In this document: positions 32,428 through 41,812 of the stretch, one piece after another
How positions within the stretch are numbered: position 1 is the first letter of the stretch
Layout of the letters: the number at the start of each line of letters is the position of its first letter
NCBI RefSeq assembly: GCF_041261205.1
Contig: NZ_JBGCCH010000019.1
Span: 1-64,000, forward strand
DNA length: 64,000 bases
Direction: 5' to 3'
Source of the DNA: Catenulispora sp. MAP5-51
Lineage (GTDB): Bacteria; Actinomycetota; Actinomycetes; Streptomycetales; Catenulisporaceae
Program-made: the position numbers and the translations under genes
The notes under the pieces: model-generated
What the model saw: the letters and a program-made list of their open reading frames with translations, nothing else
What the model was told of the DNA's origin: nothing
Database searches by the model: none

Positions 32428-35034
32428 TCAGCTGGAAGCGGTGTAGCTGTCGAGGCTGACGTAGGTGCCGCTGCTGCGCGGGTCAGACTGCCCGGTGCAG
32501 GTGATGGTGACGGTGTGGCTGCCGTAAGTGAGACGCGGGCTGGTGAACACCAGTTGGCCGAAGACGGCGGAGCCCGGGGTGTACAGGTTCACGTTCACGG
32601 CCGGGCCGCCGTCGATGGACACCGCGGCGATGCCGTTGTCCGAGGTTTGCGAGGCGAACACCGAGATGGTGGATCCGGTGACCGTGGTGCTCGCCGCGGC
32701 GCCGGTGGAGTTGGTGTAGTGGTTGGCTCCGCCGTAGCAGCCCGCGCAGCCGGCGTTGCCCCAGGAGCCGGTGTAACTGGCTGCGGTGTCGTCGATGCGG
32801 GTCGGCGCTCCGGTGCCTGCGCCGGAGTAGGCGCCACGGTTGGGGACCGTGCCGTTCAGGTTGCCCCACAGGTCCTGGCCGTCGTTGGCGGGTATCTCCT
32901 GGCCCCAGTTCGGGACGACCGTGCCGCTGGCCAGTGCCGGGGATCCGGCCGAGAGCTGGTAGCCGCCGAGCGTGGCGATGCCGTAGGCGTCCCCGGTGGG
33001 GCCGACGAACTGGGGGTCGGCGGTGGAGGCGTTGTAGCCCGCGGCGGCGAAGCCGATGAAGGTGTTGTTCGCGTAGGTCGGTCCGGACGGGACCCATACG
33101 GCCGATCCGGACGGTCCGCGGAAGATGTTGTTGTCGAACTCGGCGTAGGACGGGGCGGGGCTGCTCGTGTCCCAGGTCTTGGTCCCGCAGTCGATGGTGT
33201 TGTTGGAGAACCGGTACGAGGCGAGGTTGCCGCTCATGTTGATGATGCGGCAGTCGTTGACCGAGACGTTGTGCCGGTAGACGATCACGGTCGCCTCGGC
33301 ACCGCCGCACCCGACGCAGTCCAGCAGGATGCCGCCGGCGTTGTCGTGGTCGTAGTTGTCCTGATAGGTGCAGGTACCGGTGATGTAGCCGTCGCAGTCC
33401 CAGGCCTCGCTGTCGTGGCTCTGGAGGGTGATGTTGGAGACCTCGTTGAACTGGAAGGTGGGGTTGGTGTCGCCCCAGCCCCAGATCCCGGCGATCAGGA
33501 CGGCGTTGACCGCGGTCCAGCCGAGCTGGTCGGCGGTGTTGTGGTCGATCAGCGGCGAGTCCGAGACGCACACGACAATGCCGTCGTTGGAGATGTCCTT
33601 CAGGGTGTTGCCCTGGATGAGGACTTGCTGGTTGCGCACCGCGTTGTTGTTGTTCCCGGTGTCCTGGTCACCGTAGAGGCCGATGCCGTTGCCGTGCAGG
33701 TCGTGGACGTAGTTGTCGGCGATGGTCAGGCCCTTGACGAAGCCGCCGTCATAGGGCAGGTCCACGCCGATGCCGTGCGAGAGGTAGAAGTCCTTGTAGT
33801 TCGCGCCGCGGTCGGAGAATCCGGTGACGTCGGTGACCTCGGTGTCGCGGATCGTGATGCCGTCGTGCTCGGTCTTGTCGTCGACCAGGATGTCGATGCC
33901 GGAACGGCGGGCCTCGGCGCCGGCGTGGTTGGTGACCTTCAGGTTCTGGATGATCCAGTAACTCTGGTCGGTCAGCTGCACCGCCCCGCCTCCGAGGGCC
34001 GGGCTGCCGGCGGCCGCGACGCCGTTGCCTGCGACCGTCGGGTTGGCGCCGGTGCCGTAGGCGTCGAGGGTGATCGGCGCGGCGGCGGTGCCGCTGCCCC
34101 GGGGTGCGAGCTGCCCGGTGCAGGTGGTTCCGCGCTTGAGCAGCAGGCTGTCACCGGGGGCGAAGGTGTGGGCGTCCGCCGAGGCCACGGTGTTCCAGGG
34201 CGAGCCCTGGCTGCCGTTGCCGCCGGTGGCTGCCGAGCAGTCCAGATACCAGGCGGTGCCGCTGCTGGGCGCGGAGACGGTCCAGGTGAACGTGGTGCTG
34301 GCGATCGCACCCTTCAGGTCGGTCGCGGTCAGGGTGGCGGTGTAGGTGCCGGGGGAGGTCGGTGCTCCTTGCACGGTGCCGTTGATGTAGTTCATCGCCA
34401 TGCCGGGGGGCAGGCCGGTGGCCGACCAGGCGTACGGGGCCGTGCCGCCGGATCCGGTCGGTCGCAGACCGGTCGCCGCGCCCACCACGGCGTTCTGGCC
34501 GGATGGCGCCGACACCGCCAGGGCCAGGCCGTCGGGCAGCGACCACTGCTGCGCAGCGGTGAGGTTGCAGTCGTAAATGTCCAGCTGCAGGCCGTTGGTC
34601 GCGCTTCCGCCGGGGGCGTCAAGACAGCGGCCGGAGGCGGTTCCGACCAGTCGCCCGTTCGCATCCGGCGTCCACTTCTGGCTGGAGCCGCCGGTGCAAT
34701 CCGACAGGTCGACGCCGATTCCGTTCGTCGTGCCCTGGCCGGCAGTCTCCAGGCACTTGCCGTTGGGTCCGCCGAGGTGAAGGGTTCCGTCAGAACCGAC
34801 ATACCAGGATTGCGCCGAGGTGCCGTTACAGTCCCACACCTCGATCTTGGTGCCGTTCTGGGTGGAGCCGCCGGCATCATCGACACACTTGCCGGCGATG
34901 CCGACGATCTCGCCGGTGGCCCCGGCCGCCGCCTGGGCGGCGGGGGCCGCGGCGATCGTGGTGAACGCGGGCGCCGCGGCGACCGCTAGCGCGACGGCCC
35001 ATCGGGCCGATCGCTGAGTGAGGGTCAGGGACAC
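32428..35034 (-). CDS. Secreted right-handed beta-helix protein with N-terminal ricin-type lectin
   Basis: The 868-residue product has a signal peptide ending AAQAAA (about 37). A ricin-B lectin occupies about 40-170 (GKCVDDAGGS, GKCLETAGQG, GRCLDAPGG repeats). A putative Ig-like/He_PIG domain (GLPPGMAMNYINGTVQG) covers about 175-265. From about 275 to 660 it is rich in short Asn/Gly/Ile repeats typical of pectate-lyase-like parallel beta-helices (NGIGLYGDQ, NNTIDCG). The last 100 residues look like a galactose-binding beta-sandwich (VYVSLDSYTASS-like end). No classical lyase or GH28 active site stands out, so the activity is open: polysaccharide lyase, glycosidase or a binding protein. Its promoter lies next to the ROK gene, and it heads the leftward secreted-enzyme series. 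Confidence 0.85.
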   Translation of the reverse strand: MSLTLTQRSARWAVALAVAAAPAFTTIAAAPAAQAAAGATGEIVGIAGKCVDDAGGSTQNGTKIEVWDCNGTSAQSWYVGSDGTLHLGGPNGKCLETAGQGTTNGIGVDLSDCTGGSSQKWTPDANGRLVGTASGRCLDAPGGSATNGLQLDIYDCNLTAAQQWSLPDGLALAVSAPSGQNAVVGAATGLRPTGSGGTAPYAWSATGLPPGMAMNYINGTVQGAPTSPGTYTATLTATDLKGAIASTTFTWTVSAPSSGTAWYLDCSAATGGNGSQGSPWNTVASADAHTFAPGDSLLLKRGTTCTGQLAPRGSGTAAAPITLDAYGTGANPTVAGNGVAAAGSPALGGGAVQLTDQSYWIIQNLKVTNHAGAEARRSGIDILVDDKTEHDGITIRDTEVTDVTGFSDRGANYKDFYLSHGIGVDLPYDGGFVKGLTIADNYVHDLHGNGIGLYGDQDTGNNNNAVRNQQVLIQGNTLKDISNDGIVVCVSDSPLIDHNTADQLGWTAVNAVLIAGIWGWGDTNPTFQFNEVSNITLQSHDSEAWDCDGYITGTCTYQDNYDHDNAGGILLDCVGCGGAEATVIVYRHNVSVNDCRIINMSGNLASYRFSNNTIDCGTKTWDTSSPAPSYAEFDNNIFRGPSGSAVWVPSGPTYANNTFIGFAAAGYNASTADPQFVGPTGDAYGIATLGGYQLSAGSPALASGTVVPNWGQEIPANDGQDLWGNLNGTVPNRGAYSGAGTGAPTRIDDTAASYTGSWGNAGCAGCYGGANHYTNSTGAAASTTVTGSTISVFASQTSDNGIAAVSIDGGPAVNVNLYTPGSAVFGQLVFTSPRLTYGSHTVTITCTGQSDPRSSGTYVSLDSYTASS

Positions 35035-35261
35035 TGCTCCTCCTAGGGGGCAGGCTCAGAGCGGAGTTGATGGGATCGCATCGTGATCCCCCCCGTCATG
35101 ATGTGTCAATACTTTGGACATAAATCCGCGGTAGAGAGCCCTGGGTGTCCTGGCAAATCGGCTGGCAGCTACCCTGTGGTGGGAGGGGAGCCGCGAAGGC
35201 GCCTCGCCGTGTCATGTCTTTGGACACACAGGGGAAACTCACCATCAAAGGGGTGCAGGTC
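35035..35261. promoter_or_regulatory. Divergent beta-helix/ROK region with two related inverted repeats
   Basis: Two sites share the half CTTTGGACA. One is TGTCAATACTTTGGACA at 35104-35120, with TGTC/GACA arms; the other is TGTCTTTGGACA at 35215-35226. Both lie between the divergent promoters, so the ROK product probably binds here to control the secreted-enzyme genes and itself. Confidence 0.45.
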
Positions 35262-36455
35262 GTGACCGGAAGCAGGACCGGTGGAGCGCTCAAGTTGCTG
35301 CGCCGCACCAACCGCGAGCGGGTCCTCGAGCTGCTGCTGACCAGCGGGCCCATGCACCGGGCCGAGCTGGCCCGGCGTGCCGACGTGTCCCGCACGACCG
35401 CATCCACGCTGGTGGCCGAACTGATGGAGCAGGGCCTGGTCGTGGAGACCGACGAAGCCTCGCCGTCGGCCGACGGCCGGGCCAAGGAGTCGCTGGCACT
35501 AGCGCCGGGCGCGGGGCTGATCCTGGGGATGGACTTCATCTTCGACCGGGTCTGGATCCATCTCACCGACTTGAGCGGCAAGGAGATCGCCAGTCGCGGG
35601 GCGGTCCTGGACGAGGGTATGGCCTGGCTGGAGCGGGTAGATGCCGCGATGTCCGTCCTGCACGAGATGCTCGCCGAGCGGCACCTTGACGCCGACTCGA
35701 TCCTTGGCGCCGGGATCGGCGTGCCGGGTCCGGTGGACAAGGCGACCGGTCATGTCGGCGTCTCGCTGCCGGGGCAGCCGTGGTCGCACGTCCACGCCGC
35801 TGAGGAGTTCGAACGGCGGCTCGGCATCCCGGTGTCGATCGAGAACGGCACCCGGTTGGAGGCGGTGGCCGAGGCCAACTGGGGTGCCGGTCGCGACATC
35901 GACAGCCTGCTGTACGTCAACCTGTCCAGCGGAATCGGCTCCAGCTTGATCGTGGGCGGCCGCGCCTACAGCGGAGCGGTCGGCGCCGCCGGGGAACTGG
36001 GACACGTCTCGGTCGACATCAACGGTCCGGCCTGCGGCTGCGGCAACCGCGGCTGCCTGGTCCTGTACGCCGGGATACCGGCGATCTTGGCTGCGCTACG
36101 TCCGCACCTCGGCGAGCAGACCACTATCGAGGATGTCCTTCGCCACTGTGCGCAGGGGGACCGCGCCTGCGCCGGTGTGCTGGCCGACGCCGGCGCGATC
36201 GTCGGACGCGCTCTGGCCAGCTTGTGCAACCTGCTGAACCCGGAGCGGATCGTCATCGGCGGCGAGTTGGCCGGTGCGGGGGCGGTGCTGTTCGAGCCGC
36301 TGCGTGAGGCTATCCACCGCTACGCGCTCTCGCTGGTCCGTGAAGTCGAGGTGGTCCCCGTGCAACTGGACCTGGGCGTGCGTGCCGGCGCCGTCGGCGG
36401 GGCGGCGCTGGTGCAGAGCGACACCGCAGCCTTGGCAGCCGCACTCGCCCGGTAA
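35262..36455 (+). CDS. ROK-family regulator, copy A of a tandem pair
   Basis: The 397-residue reading begins at GTG 35262, with AAGGGG about eight bases upstream; the frame is open to 35145. The HTH (residues about 12-60, HRAELARRADVSRTTASTLV) is followed by a ROK domain with GIGVPGPVDKATGHVGVSLPG, the GELGH motif and the zinc-binding CGCGNRGCL. It is a close paralogue of the gene at 36746, sharing most blocks (for instance GQPWSHVHAAEEF). The two probably arose by tandem duplication and answer to related sugars. Position suggests control of the divergent beta-helix/GH3 genes. Confidence 0.88.
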   Translation: MTGSRTGGALKLLRRTNRERVLELLLTSGPMHRAELARRADVSRTTASTLVAELMEQGLVVETDEASPSADGRAKESLALAPGAGLILGMDFIFDRVWIHLTDLSGKEIASRGAVLDEGMAWLERVDAAMSVLHEMLAERHLDADSILGAGIGVPGPVDKATGHVGVSLPGQPWSHVHAAEEFERRLGIPVSIENGTRLEAVAEANWGAGRDIDSLLYVNLSSGIGSSLIVGGRAYSGAVGAAGELGHVSVDINGPACGCGNRGCLVLYAGIPAILAALRPHLGEQTTIEDVLRHCAQGDRACAGVLADAGAIVGRALASLCNLLNPERIVIGGELAGAGAVLFEPLREAIHRYALSLVREVEVVPVQLDLGVRAGAVGGAALVQSDTAALAAALAR

Positions 36456-36712
36456 CTACTCAGGACTCTGCTTTCACCCGAAGATGATCCGGATGCCTCC
36501 GGCGTCTGTGTCCATGGGCCGGACAACAAGGCAAGCAGCCTGTGCTGGATCTCGCGATCCACCCTGGCGACTCTCGTGGGGCCGCCGGGCCGTGCGCCAT
36601 GCCCATCGGTGCCGCGACCGTCGACCCTGAAGTCCGTTGCGTCAGAAGAGCAGACAAAGATGCGCGCGGCTGCGGCGGTGACTCCGCACCGACAAGGCAT
36701 TGCGTCCGATTC

Positions 36713-36737
36713 GTTGACACTGTTATGAATGTGTAAC
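36713..36737. promoter_or_regulatory. Imperfect inverted repeat before ROK copy B
   Basis: GTTGACAC and GTGTAAC lie as imperfect inverted arms around TGTTATGAAT, ending nine bases before the ATG of the second ROK gene. The position fits an autoregulatory operator or promoter. The rest of the 290-bp gap to the previous ROK gene shows no convincing gene. Confidence 0.4.
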
Positions 36738-36745
36738 CTGTTCAG

Positions 36746-37963
36746 ATGAGTGAGGCCGTGGGGGTTGGAAACGTGGATCGTAGCGGTGGAGCAGCGCGCA
36801 AGGTGTTCCGTCGCAGCAACCGGGAGCTGATGCTCGAGGTGCTGCTCACGGACGGTCCGATGCACCGTGCGGAGCTGGCTCGGCGTGCCAACGTGTCGAG
36901 GACCACCGCTTCGATCGTCGTCACCGAGTTGCTCGAGCGCGGTCTGGTCGTCGAAACCGACGAGTCGGCCGAGAACGCCGACGGCCGCGCCAAGGAGAGC
37001 CTTGTCGTGAATCCGGCGGCGGCACTGATCGTCGGGATGGACTTCACATTCGACCGGGTCTGGGTCCACATCGGCGACCTGGGCTGGAACGAGGTCGGTA
37101 GCGAGGGGGCCACCGTGGACATCGGTCTGAGCTGGCTGGACCGGATCGATGTGGCCATGGAGATCCTGCACAAGCTGCTGGCCGAGCGCGGCCTGGAACC
37201 CTCGCTGATCCTGGGGGCCGGTATCGGAGTGCCGGGGCCCGTCGATCGGGCCACCGGCCATGTCGGGGTGTCACTGCCGGGTCAGCCCTGGTCGCACGTG
37301 CATGCCGCCGAGGAGTTCCAACGGCGTCTGGGCGTGCCGGTGTGGATTGAGAACAGCACCCGACTGGAGGCGATCGCCGAGGCTCGCTGGGGCGCCGGCC
37401 AGGGCGTGGACACGTTGCTCTACGTCTGCCTGTCCAGCGGGATCGGTTCGGGTCTGATCGTCAACGGGCGGCCTTTCAGCGGTGCGGTCGGGGCGGCGGG
37501 CGAGTTGGGACACGTCTCGGTGGACATCAACGGACCGGCCTGCGCCTGCGGCAACCGCGGCTGCTTGGTCTTGTCCGCCGGGATTCCCGCCGTGCTGAAC
37601 GCGCTTCGTCCCCACCTGGGCCCGGATGCCGTGATCGGCGACGTCCTGAGCCGCTGCGCCGCCGGCGACCGGGCCTGCGCCGGGGTGCTCGCCGACGTCG
37701 GACAGGTCGCCGGGCAGGTTCTGGCCGGCCTGTGCAACCTGCTCAACCCGGGCCGCATCGTCGTGGGCGGTGAGCTGGCCGCCGCCGGTGACGTGTTGCT
37801 GGACCCGATGCGAGCGGCGATCCGTCGCTATGCGCTTTCCCTGGTCCGCGACGTCGACGTCGTGCCCTCAGGGCTGGATCTGGGCGTACGCGCCGGGGCC
37901 GTGGGCGGTGTCGCGCTGGTACACGGAGACACGGCAAACCTGGTGGCCATGCTCGCGAACTGA
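36746..37963 (+). CDS. ROK-family regulator, copy B of a tandem pair
   Basis: This 405-residue protein has an HTH at about 18-68 (HRAELARRANVSRTTASIVV). The ROK domain carries GIGVPGPVDRATGHVGVSLPG, GELGH and the zinc motif CACGNRGCL. It precedes the sugar importer, from which it is separated by a terminator and a perfect operator-like repeat, so it is the likely regulator of the importer/catabolic operon. Compared with copy A the N-terminus is slightly longer (MSEAVGVGNVDRSGG). Confidence 0.9.
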   Translation: MSEAVGVGNVDRSGGAARKVFRRSNRELMLEVLLTDGPMHRAELARRANVSRTTASIVVTELLERGLVVETDESAENADGRAKESLVVNPAAALIVGMDFTFDRVWVHIGDLGWNEVGSEGATVDIGLSWLDRIDVAMEILHKLLAERGLEPSLILGAGIGVPGPVDRATGHVGVSLPGQPWSHVHAAEEFQRRLGVPVWIENSTRLEAIAEARWGAGQGVDTLLYVCLSSGIGSGLIVNGRPFSGAVGAAGELGHVSVDINGPACACGNRGCLVLSAGIPAVLNALRPHLGPDAVIGDVLSRCAAGDRACAGVLADVGQVAGQVLAGLCNLLNPGRIVVGGELAAAGDVLLDPMRAAIRRYALSLVRDVDVVPSGLDLGVRAGAVGGVALVHGDTANLVAMLAN

Positions 37964-37987
37964 CCCACCGCCAGCGCCCGCCCACGC

Positions 37988-38031
37988 AACGCCCTTGGTC
38001 AACCCATTGTCATCGGGAGGCCAAGGGCGTT
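37988..38031 (+). terminator. Hairpin downstream of ROK copy B
   Basis: Perfect 11-base arms (AACGCCCTTGG at 37988-37998, CCAAGGGCGTT at 38021-38031) with a 22-base loop and a T-rich run after it, 24 bp past the ROK stop. Confidence 0.75.
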
Positions 38032-38203
38032 TGCTTGTGTCTGCACGACGCCTGGCGCCGGGACGGACAAGCACGCTGGTGAGCCTTCGACGGGAGCGCC
38101 TGTACTTCCGACATCATGCGCCGCCTGCCACCCGCTCCCCAACACCGCGCACCACTTGGTCAATATTAAAGACGAAGTAACGGCCATGTCTCGGTTCGCG
38201 TTG

Positions 38204-38221
38204 CATGTTCGTCAACATGCT
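38204..38221. promoter_or_regulatory. Perfect operator-like palindrome before the sugar importer
   Basis: GCATGTT and AACATGC flank CGTC, followed by TTGACA at 38222-38227, which reads as a good -35 element. A repressor bound here would cover the promoter. The adjacent ROK gene is the obvious candidate. The remaining leader to 38540 contains no convincing gene. Confidence 0.6.
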
Positions 38222-38540
38222 TGACACACTTTCGAGGCCCGGCCTAGAGTTCCGGCACGAGCGGTTCTCCTCTCCTGGTTCAGCGCGAACCTGCTGATCC
38301 AGGCGGCGGCTGCCCGGTGCAGGCGCGAGTAGGACTCCACCACCACGGTCCGGTCGCGCAACCCGCTGGAAAACCGGAAAAGGCAGTGACGGTTCCCATC
38401 TGTCGGGGGCGAGTCGCGTCCGGGGTCGTGTACCTGCAGGAGCCCTCTCGACGGCAGTTCGCCCCCGTCGCCGCCGGGTTCTTCAACGAATCCACGGTCG
38501 TTCTCGGGCCGCAGCCCGGCCCATCTGAAGGAGGAAGCGC

Positions 38541-39821
38541 ATGCGCAACAAGGCTTTCGTGACGCTCGGCGTGCTGGCCGCCACAGCGGCGCTCACCGTG
38601 TCGGCCTGTTCCAGCTCCAAGAGCTCCGGATCGACCGGGTCGAACGGCTCCGGCGGGCAGGTGACGCTGAAGGTGGTCGGCTGGAAGGGCGGCACCGCCG
38701 AGCCGGCCCACATGAAGGAGATCAACGCGGCGTTCGAGGCGGCGCACCCGAACGTCAAGATCGACTACACGTTCGCGCCGTCGAGCGCCTACACCCAGAA
38801 GCTGAACGCGGAGTTCCTCGGCGGAACCGCCGAGGACGTCGTGATGGCCAGCACCGCGGACGCGCCGCGCTGGGCCAAGTCCGGTTATGTGGCCGACCTG
38901 TCGGACCAGCCGTGGGTGTCGGACCTGTCGGCGCCGGTGAAGCCGCTGGCGACCGTACAGGGCAAGGTGATCGCCGAGCCGAACGAGCTGACCGGCATCG
39001 GCCTGTTCAGCAACATGAAGCTGCTCAAGGCCGCCGGCATCGACAAGGCCCCGGCGACCTGGAGCGAGCTCATATCCGACCTTCAGGCGCTGAAGAAGGC
39101 AGGGCAGCCGGGGCTGGCTCTGCCGGACAAGAGCGGCTGGACCGTGTACGCGGCGATTAACGCCACCGCGGCTTCGAACGTGTTCGCCGCGAACCCCACG
39201 TGGACCGACGACCTCGTCTCCGGCAAGGCCACCTTCGCTGCCGACGCGGGCTGGAAGAAGTCCGTGCAGCAGGTCCTCGACCTGGGTTCGCAGGGGCTGA
39301 TCGACTACAAGGCGCAGCTGGGCGTGGACGAGTGGTCGCAGGGCACCCAGGACTTCAAGGCCGGCAAGTCCGCCTTCCTGCTGCAGGGCTCCTGGTCGAT
39401 GAGCGACCTCGCCAAAGGGGTGGACCAGCTGCAGTTCTCGCCGTGGCCCGGAGGGGAGGCCGCGGACGCTCCGATGGCCACGACCGCGGTCGGGACGATG
39501 TGGACGATCAACGCCGCGACCAAGCACAAGGCCGAGGCCGAGGAGTACCTGAAGTTCTGGGCCGCCTCGGACAACCTGACCCAGTACCTGAGTGCCGAGG
39601 CCGCGGTATCGCCGTTCAAGTCGGTCAGCACCCCCGCCATTCCCGGGGCGGAGGCTTTCATCAGCGCTGTCGGCGCCGGGCACTTCTGGGTGCTGCCGGA
39701 GAACGGATGGGCCGGCGGCAAGGCGCAGACCGCGATGACGAGTGCTTCGCAGGCGCTGCTGCTGGGCCAGGCCTCGGTCGACAAGACCCTCGCGGCCTAC
39801 GACGCCGCCGCCAAGGGCTGA
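38541..39821 (+). CDS. Sugar ABC transporter substrate-binding lipoprotein (family 1)
   Basis: The 426-residue protein has a lipoprotein signal with lipobox VSAC (Cys about 23) and a Ser/Gly-rich linker. The body is a typical family-1 extracellular sugar-binding fold: VTLKVVGWKGGT, EINAAFEAAHPNVKIDY, LNAEFLGGTAEDVV, FLLQGSWSM and the C-terminal helices. AAGGAGGAA is directly upstream of the start. Two permease genes follow, but no ATPase gene is present. As in streptomycetes, a shared MsiK-type ATPase encoded elsewhere would energise uptake. It should bind the oligosaccharide released by the secreted GH30/GH3 enzymes. Confidence 0.92.
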   Translation: MRNKAFVTLGVLAATAALTVSACSSSKSSGSTGSNGSGGQVTLKVVGWKGGTAEPAHMKEINAAFEAAHPNVKIDYTFAPSSAYTQKLNAEFLGGTAEDVVMASTADAPRWAKSGYVADLSDQPWVSDLSAPVKPLATVQGKVIAEPNELTGIGLFSNMKLLKAAGIDKAPATWSELISDLQALKKAGQPGLALPDKSGWTVYAAINATAASNVFAANPTWTDDLVSGKATFAADAGWKKSVQQVLDLGSQGLIDYKAQLGVDEWSQGTQDFKAGKSAFLLQGSWSMSDLAKGVDQLQFSPWPGGEAADAPMATTAVGTMWTINAATKHKAEAEEYLKFWAASDNLTQYLSAEAAVSPFKSVSTPAIPGAEAFISAVGAGHFWVLPENGWAGGKAQTAMTSASQALLLGQASVDKTLAAYDAAAKG

Positions 39822-39958
39822 TCCTTGCGACTGCGGGCGGCCACCTGAGCGGGTCGCCCGCAGTCTGACGACCCCATCCATCTGTCTTCGGGCGGTCCGC
39901 CCGGACGACCGAACCCCCGGTGCCGCAGCCTGCGGGGATTCGGCGAGAGGAGCCACCG

Positions 39959-40843
39959 GTGAGGATGCCAACCCTGACGCGCAGCCGAAGTCTGGTGCCG
40001 TTCGCGGTGCCGGCGATCGCTTTGTACACGTTGCTGATGCTGTACCCCCTGGTGAAGGCGATTCCGCTGAGCCTGACCGACTCCACAGGCGGCCCGACGG
40101 CCGACAACGTGGGGCTGGCGAACTATCGCGCGATGGCGCACGACGTCAATCTGGGGCCGGCCCTGTGGCACACCCTGGTGTTCACCGTCGTAGTGGTCGT
40201 GGTCCAGAACGCCATCGGCCTGGGCCTGGCGTTGATGCTGCGGCGCTGGGGCGCCTACGGCAAGGCTCTGGCGGTGGTGCTGCTCACCCCGGCGCTGCTG
40301 TCGGGGGTCATGGCGTCCTATATCTGGTCCTCGCTGTACCAGCAGGACGGTGCGATCAACTCGCTGCTGAAAGCGGTCGGTCTGGGTGCCCTGAGCCAGG
40401 TCTGGCTCGGCGATCCCTCGACCGCGCTGTATGCCATCGCGTTCGTGAACATCTGGATGTACGCCGGCTTCTCCGCGTCGATCTTCGCCGCCGGGCTGCG
40501 GACTGTCCCCCAGGACCTGGCCGAGGCGGCCCGGCTGGATGGTGCCACGCGGGCGCAGGTGTTCTGGCGGGTCGAGTGGCCGATGCTCGCGCCCTCGGTC
40601 ACGGTCGCGGTGACGTTGTCGCTGATGGGCTGCCTGCGGGTGCTGGAACTGCCGCTGGTAATGACCAATGGCGGCCCGGCCGGCTCCACTGACACCCTCG
40701 GTCTGCTGATCTATCAGACGATCTTCACGGACGGTGAGCTCGGTTACGGCACCGCCTTGTCGGTGCTGCTGCTGGCCGTGGTGGTCGTGCTGGCGACCGG
40801 TACCAACACCCTGCTTCGTCGTCGTGAAGGGCATGTCCTGTGA
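39959..40843 (+). CDS. Sugar ABC transporter permease (MalF type)
   Basis: I start this at GTG 39959, with GAGAGGAG just upstream, giving 294 residues; the frame is open 13 codons further. Six membrane segments are evident. The cytoplasmic EAA loop reads EAARLDGATRAQVFWRVEWP, characteristic of MalF/UgpA-type subunits that contact the ATPase. Its TGA overlaps the GTG of the next permease by four bases, so the two are translated together. Confidence 0.92.
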   Translation: MRMPTLTRSRSLVPFAVPAIALYTLLMLYPLVKAIPLSLTDSTGGPTADNVGLANYRAMAHDVNLGPALWHTLVFTVVVVVVQNAIGLGLALMLRRWGAYGKALAVVLLTPALLSGVMASYIWSSLYQQDGAINSLLKAVGLGALSQVWLGDPSTALYAIAFVNIWMYAGFSASIFAAGLRTVPQDLAEAARLDGATRAQVFWRVEWPMLAPSVTVAVTLSLMGCLRVLELPLVMTNGGPAGSTDTLGLLIYQTIFTDGELGYGTALSVLLLAVVVVLATGTNTLLRRREGHVL

Positions 40844-41745
40844 GCACCTTGAGCAAGCCCGCCGCCGGTCGCCGGGTCGCGCCCGCGCGCCGCCGGACGC
40901 CGCAGCCGTCGCCGAACCGGAAGCACGCCGACGTGGCCGGGATGCTTCGCAAGGCCGCCGGAACTGTGCTGGTGGTCGTCTTCGTCGCGCCGTTCCTGTA
41001 TGCGTTGGGCACGTCGCTGCGCACGCCCGAGGACGTCGCGGCGCATCCGATCGGATTCCCCACGCATGTGACCTTCAGTAACTTCTCCCGGGTGATCTCG
41101 GCGATGCAGTATCCGCACAGCGTGTGGAACACGGTGCTGATCACCGGCGGCGCCTGTCTGGTGGTCGTGGTGCTCGGGTCAATGGCCGGCTACGCGCTCG
41201 GGCTGACCACCCGGGGCTGGTCGCGCTGGACCTATCGGCTGTTCATGGCGGGGATGGCGGTGCCGCTGTTCGTGTTCGTCGCGCCTCTGTATCTGCTGAT
41301 GCGTGACCTGAACCTGCTGGGCACCACCCAGGGCGTGATCCTGATCTACGCGGCGATGAACCTGCCGGTAGCAGTGTTCTTCTACACGAGCTTCGTCCGC
41401 ACCATCCCCGGAGCCCTGCGGGAGGCAGCAGAGATAGACGGCGCCGGACGGCTGCGAACCTTCTTCTCGATCTACTTCCCGCTACTGTGGCCGGTCACCG
41501 CGACGCTGCTGCTGTTCGTGACCCTCACTGTCTGGAACGACTTGCTGGTCCCGCTGATCTTCTTGCAGGACCCCGGCCAGCGCACCGTCATGGTGAACGC
41601 CTACGCCTTGATGGATTCCAAGATCGTGCAGCCGACCGATCTGTTCCCGGCTGCCCTGCTGGGTATAGCTCCGCTCCTGGTCCTGTTCGCGCTGTTCCAG
41701 CGCCGGATGGTCGAGGGCATGAGCGGCGGCGCCGTCAAGGGCTGA
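40840..41745 (+). CDS. Sugar ABC transporter permease (MalG type)
   Basis: This 301-residue product has a basic, proline-rich N-terminus (residues 1-35) before six membrane segments. The EAA loop, REAAEIDGAGRLRTFFSIYFP, and the final FALFQRRMVEGMSGGAVKG tail match MalG/UgpE-type subunits. It begins in a GTGA overlap with the other permease. The galactonate dehydratase gene follows after 67 bp in the same direction. Confidence 0.92.
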   Translation: MSTLSKPAAGRRVAPARRRTPQPSPNRKHADVAGMLRKAAGTVLVVVFVAPFLYALGTSLRTPEDVAAHPIGFPTHVTFSNFSRVISAMQYPHSVWNTVLITGGACLVVVVLGSMAGYALGLTTRGWSRWTYRLFMAGMAVPLFVFVAPLYLLMRDLNLLGTTQGVILIYAAMNLPVAVFFYTSFVRTIPGALREAAEIDGAGRLRTFFSIYFPLLWPVTATLLLFVTLTVWNDLLVPLIFLQDPGQRTVMVNAYALMDSKIVQPTDLFPAALLGIAPLLVLFALFQRRMVEGMSGGAVKG

Positions 41746-41812
41746 CCATGCGGGCGCGCTGCCTGTCCCGACACCGAAACCGCCGACGGCGACTGACGTT
41801 CTTGGAGTTCGC

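Noticed and set aside
32380-34989. 869-codon rightward ORF
   Set aside because: Val/Gly-rich shadow of the beta-helix gene, which has a signal peptide, lectin repeats and normal composition.
38280-39971. 563-codon leftward ORF opposite the sugar-binding lipoprotein
   Set aside because: Shadow; the plus-strand gene has a lipobox, a ribosome binding site and family motifs.
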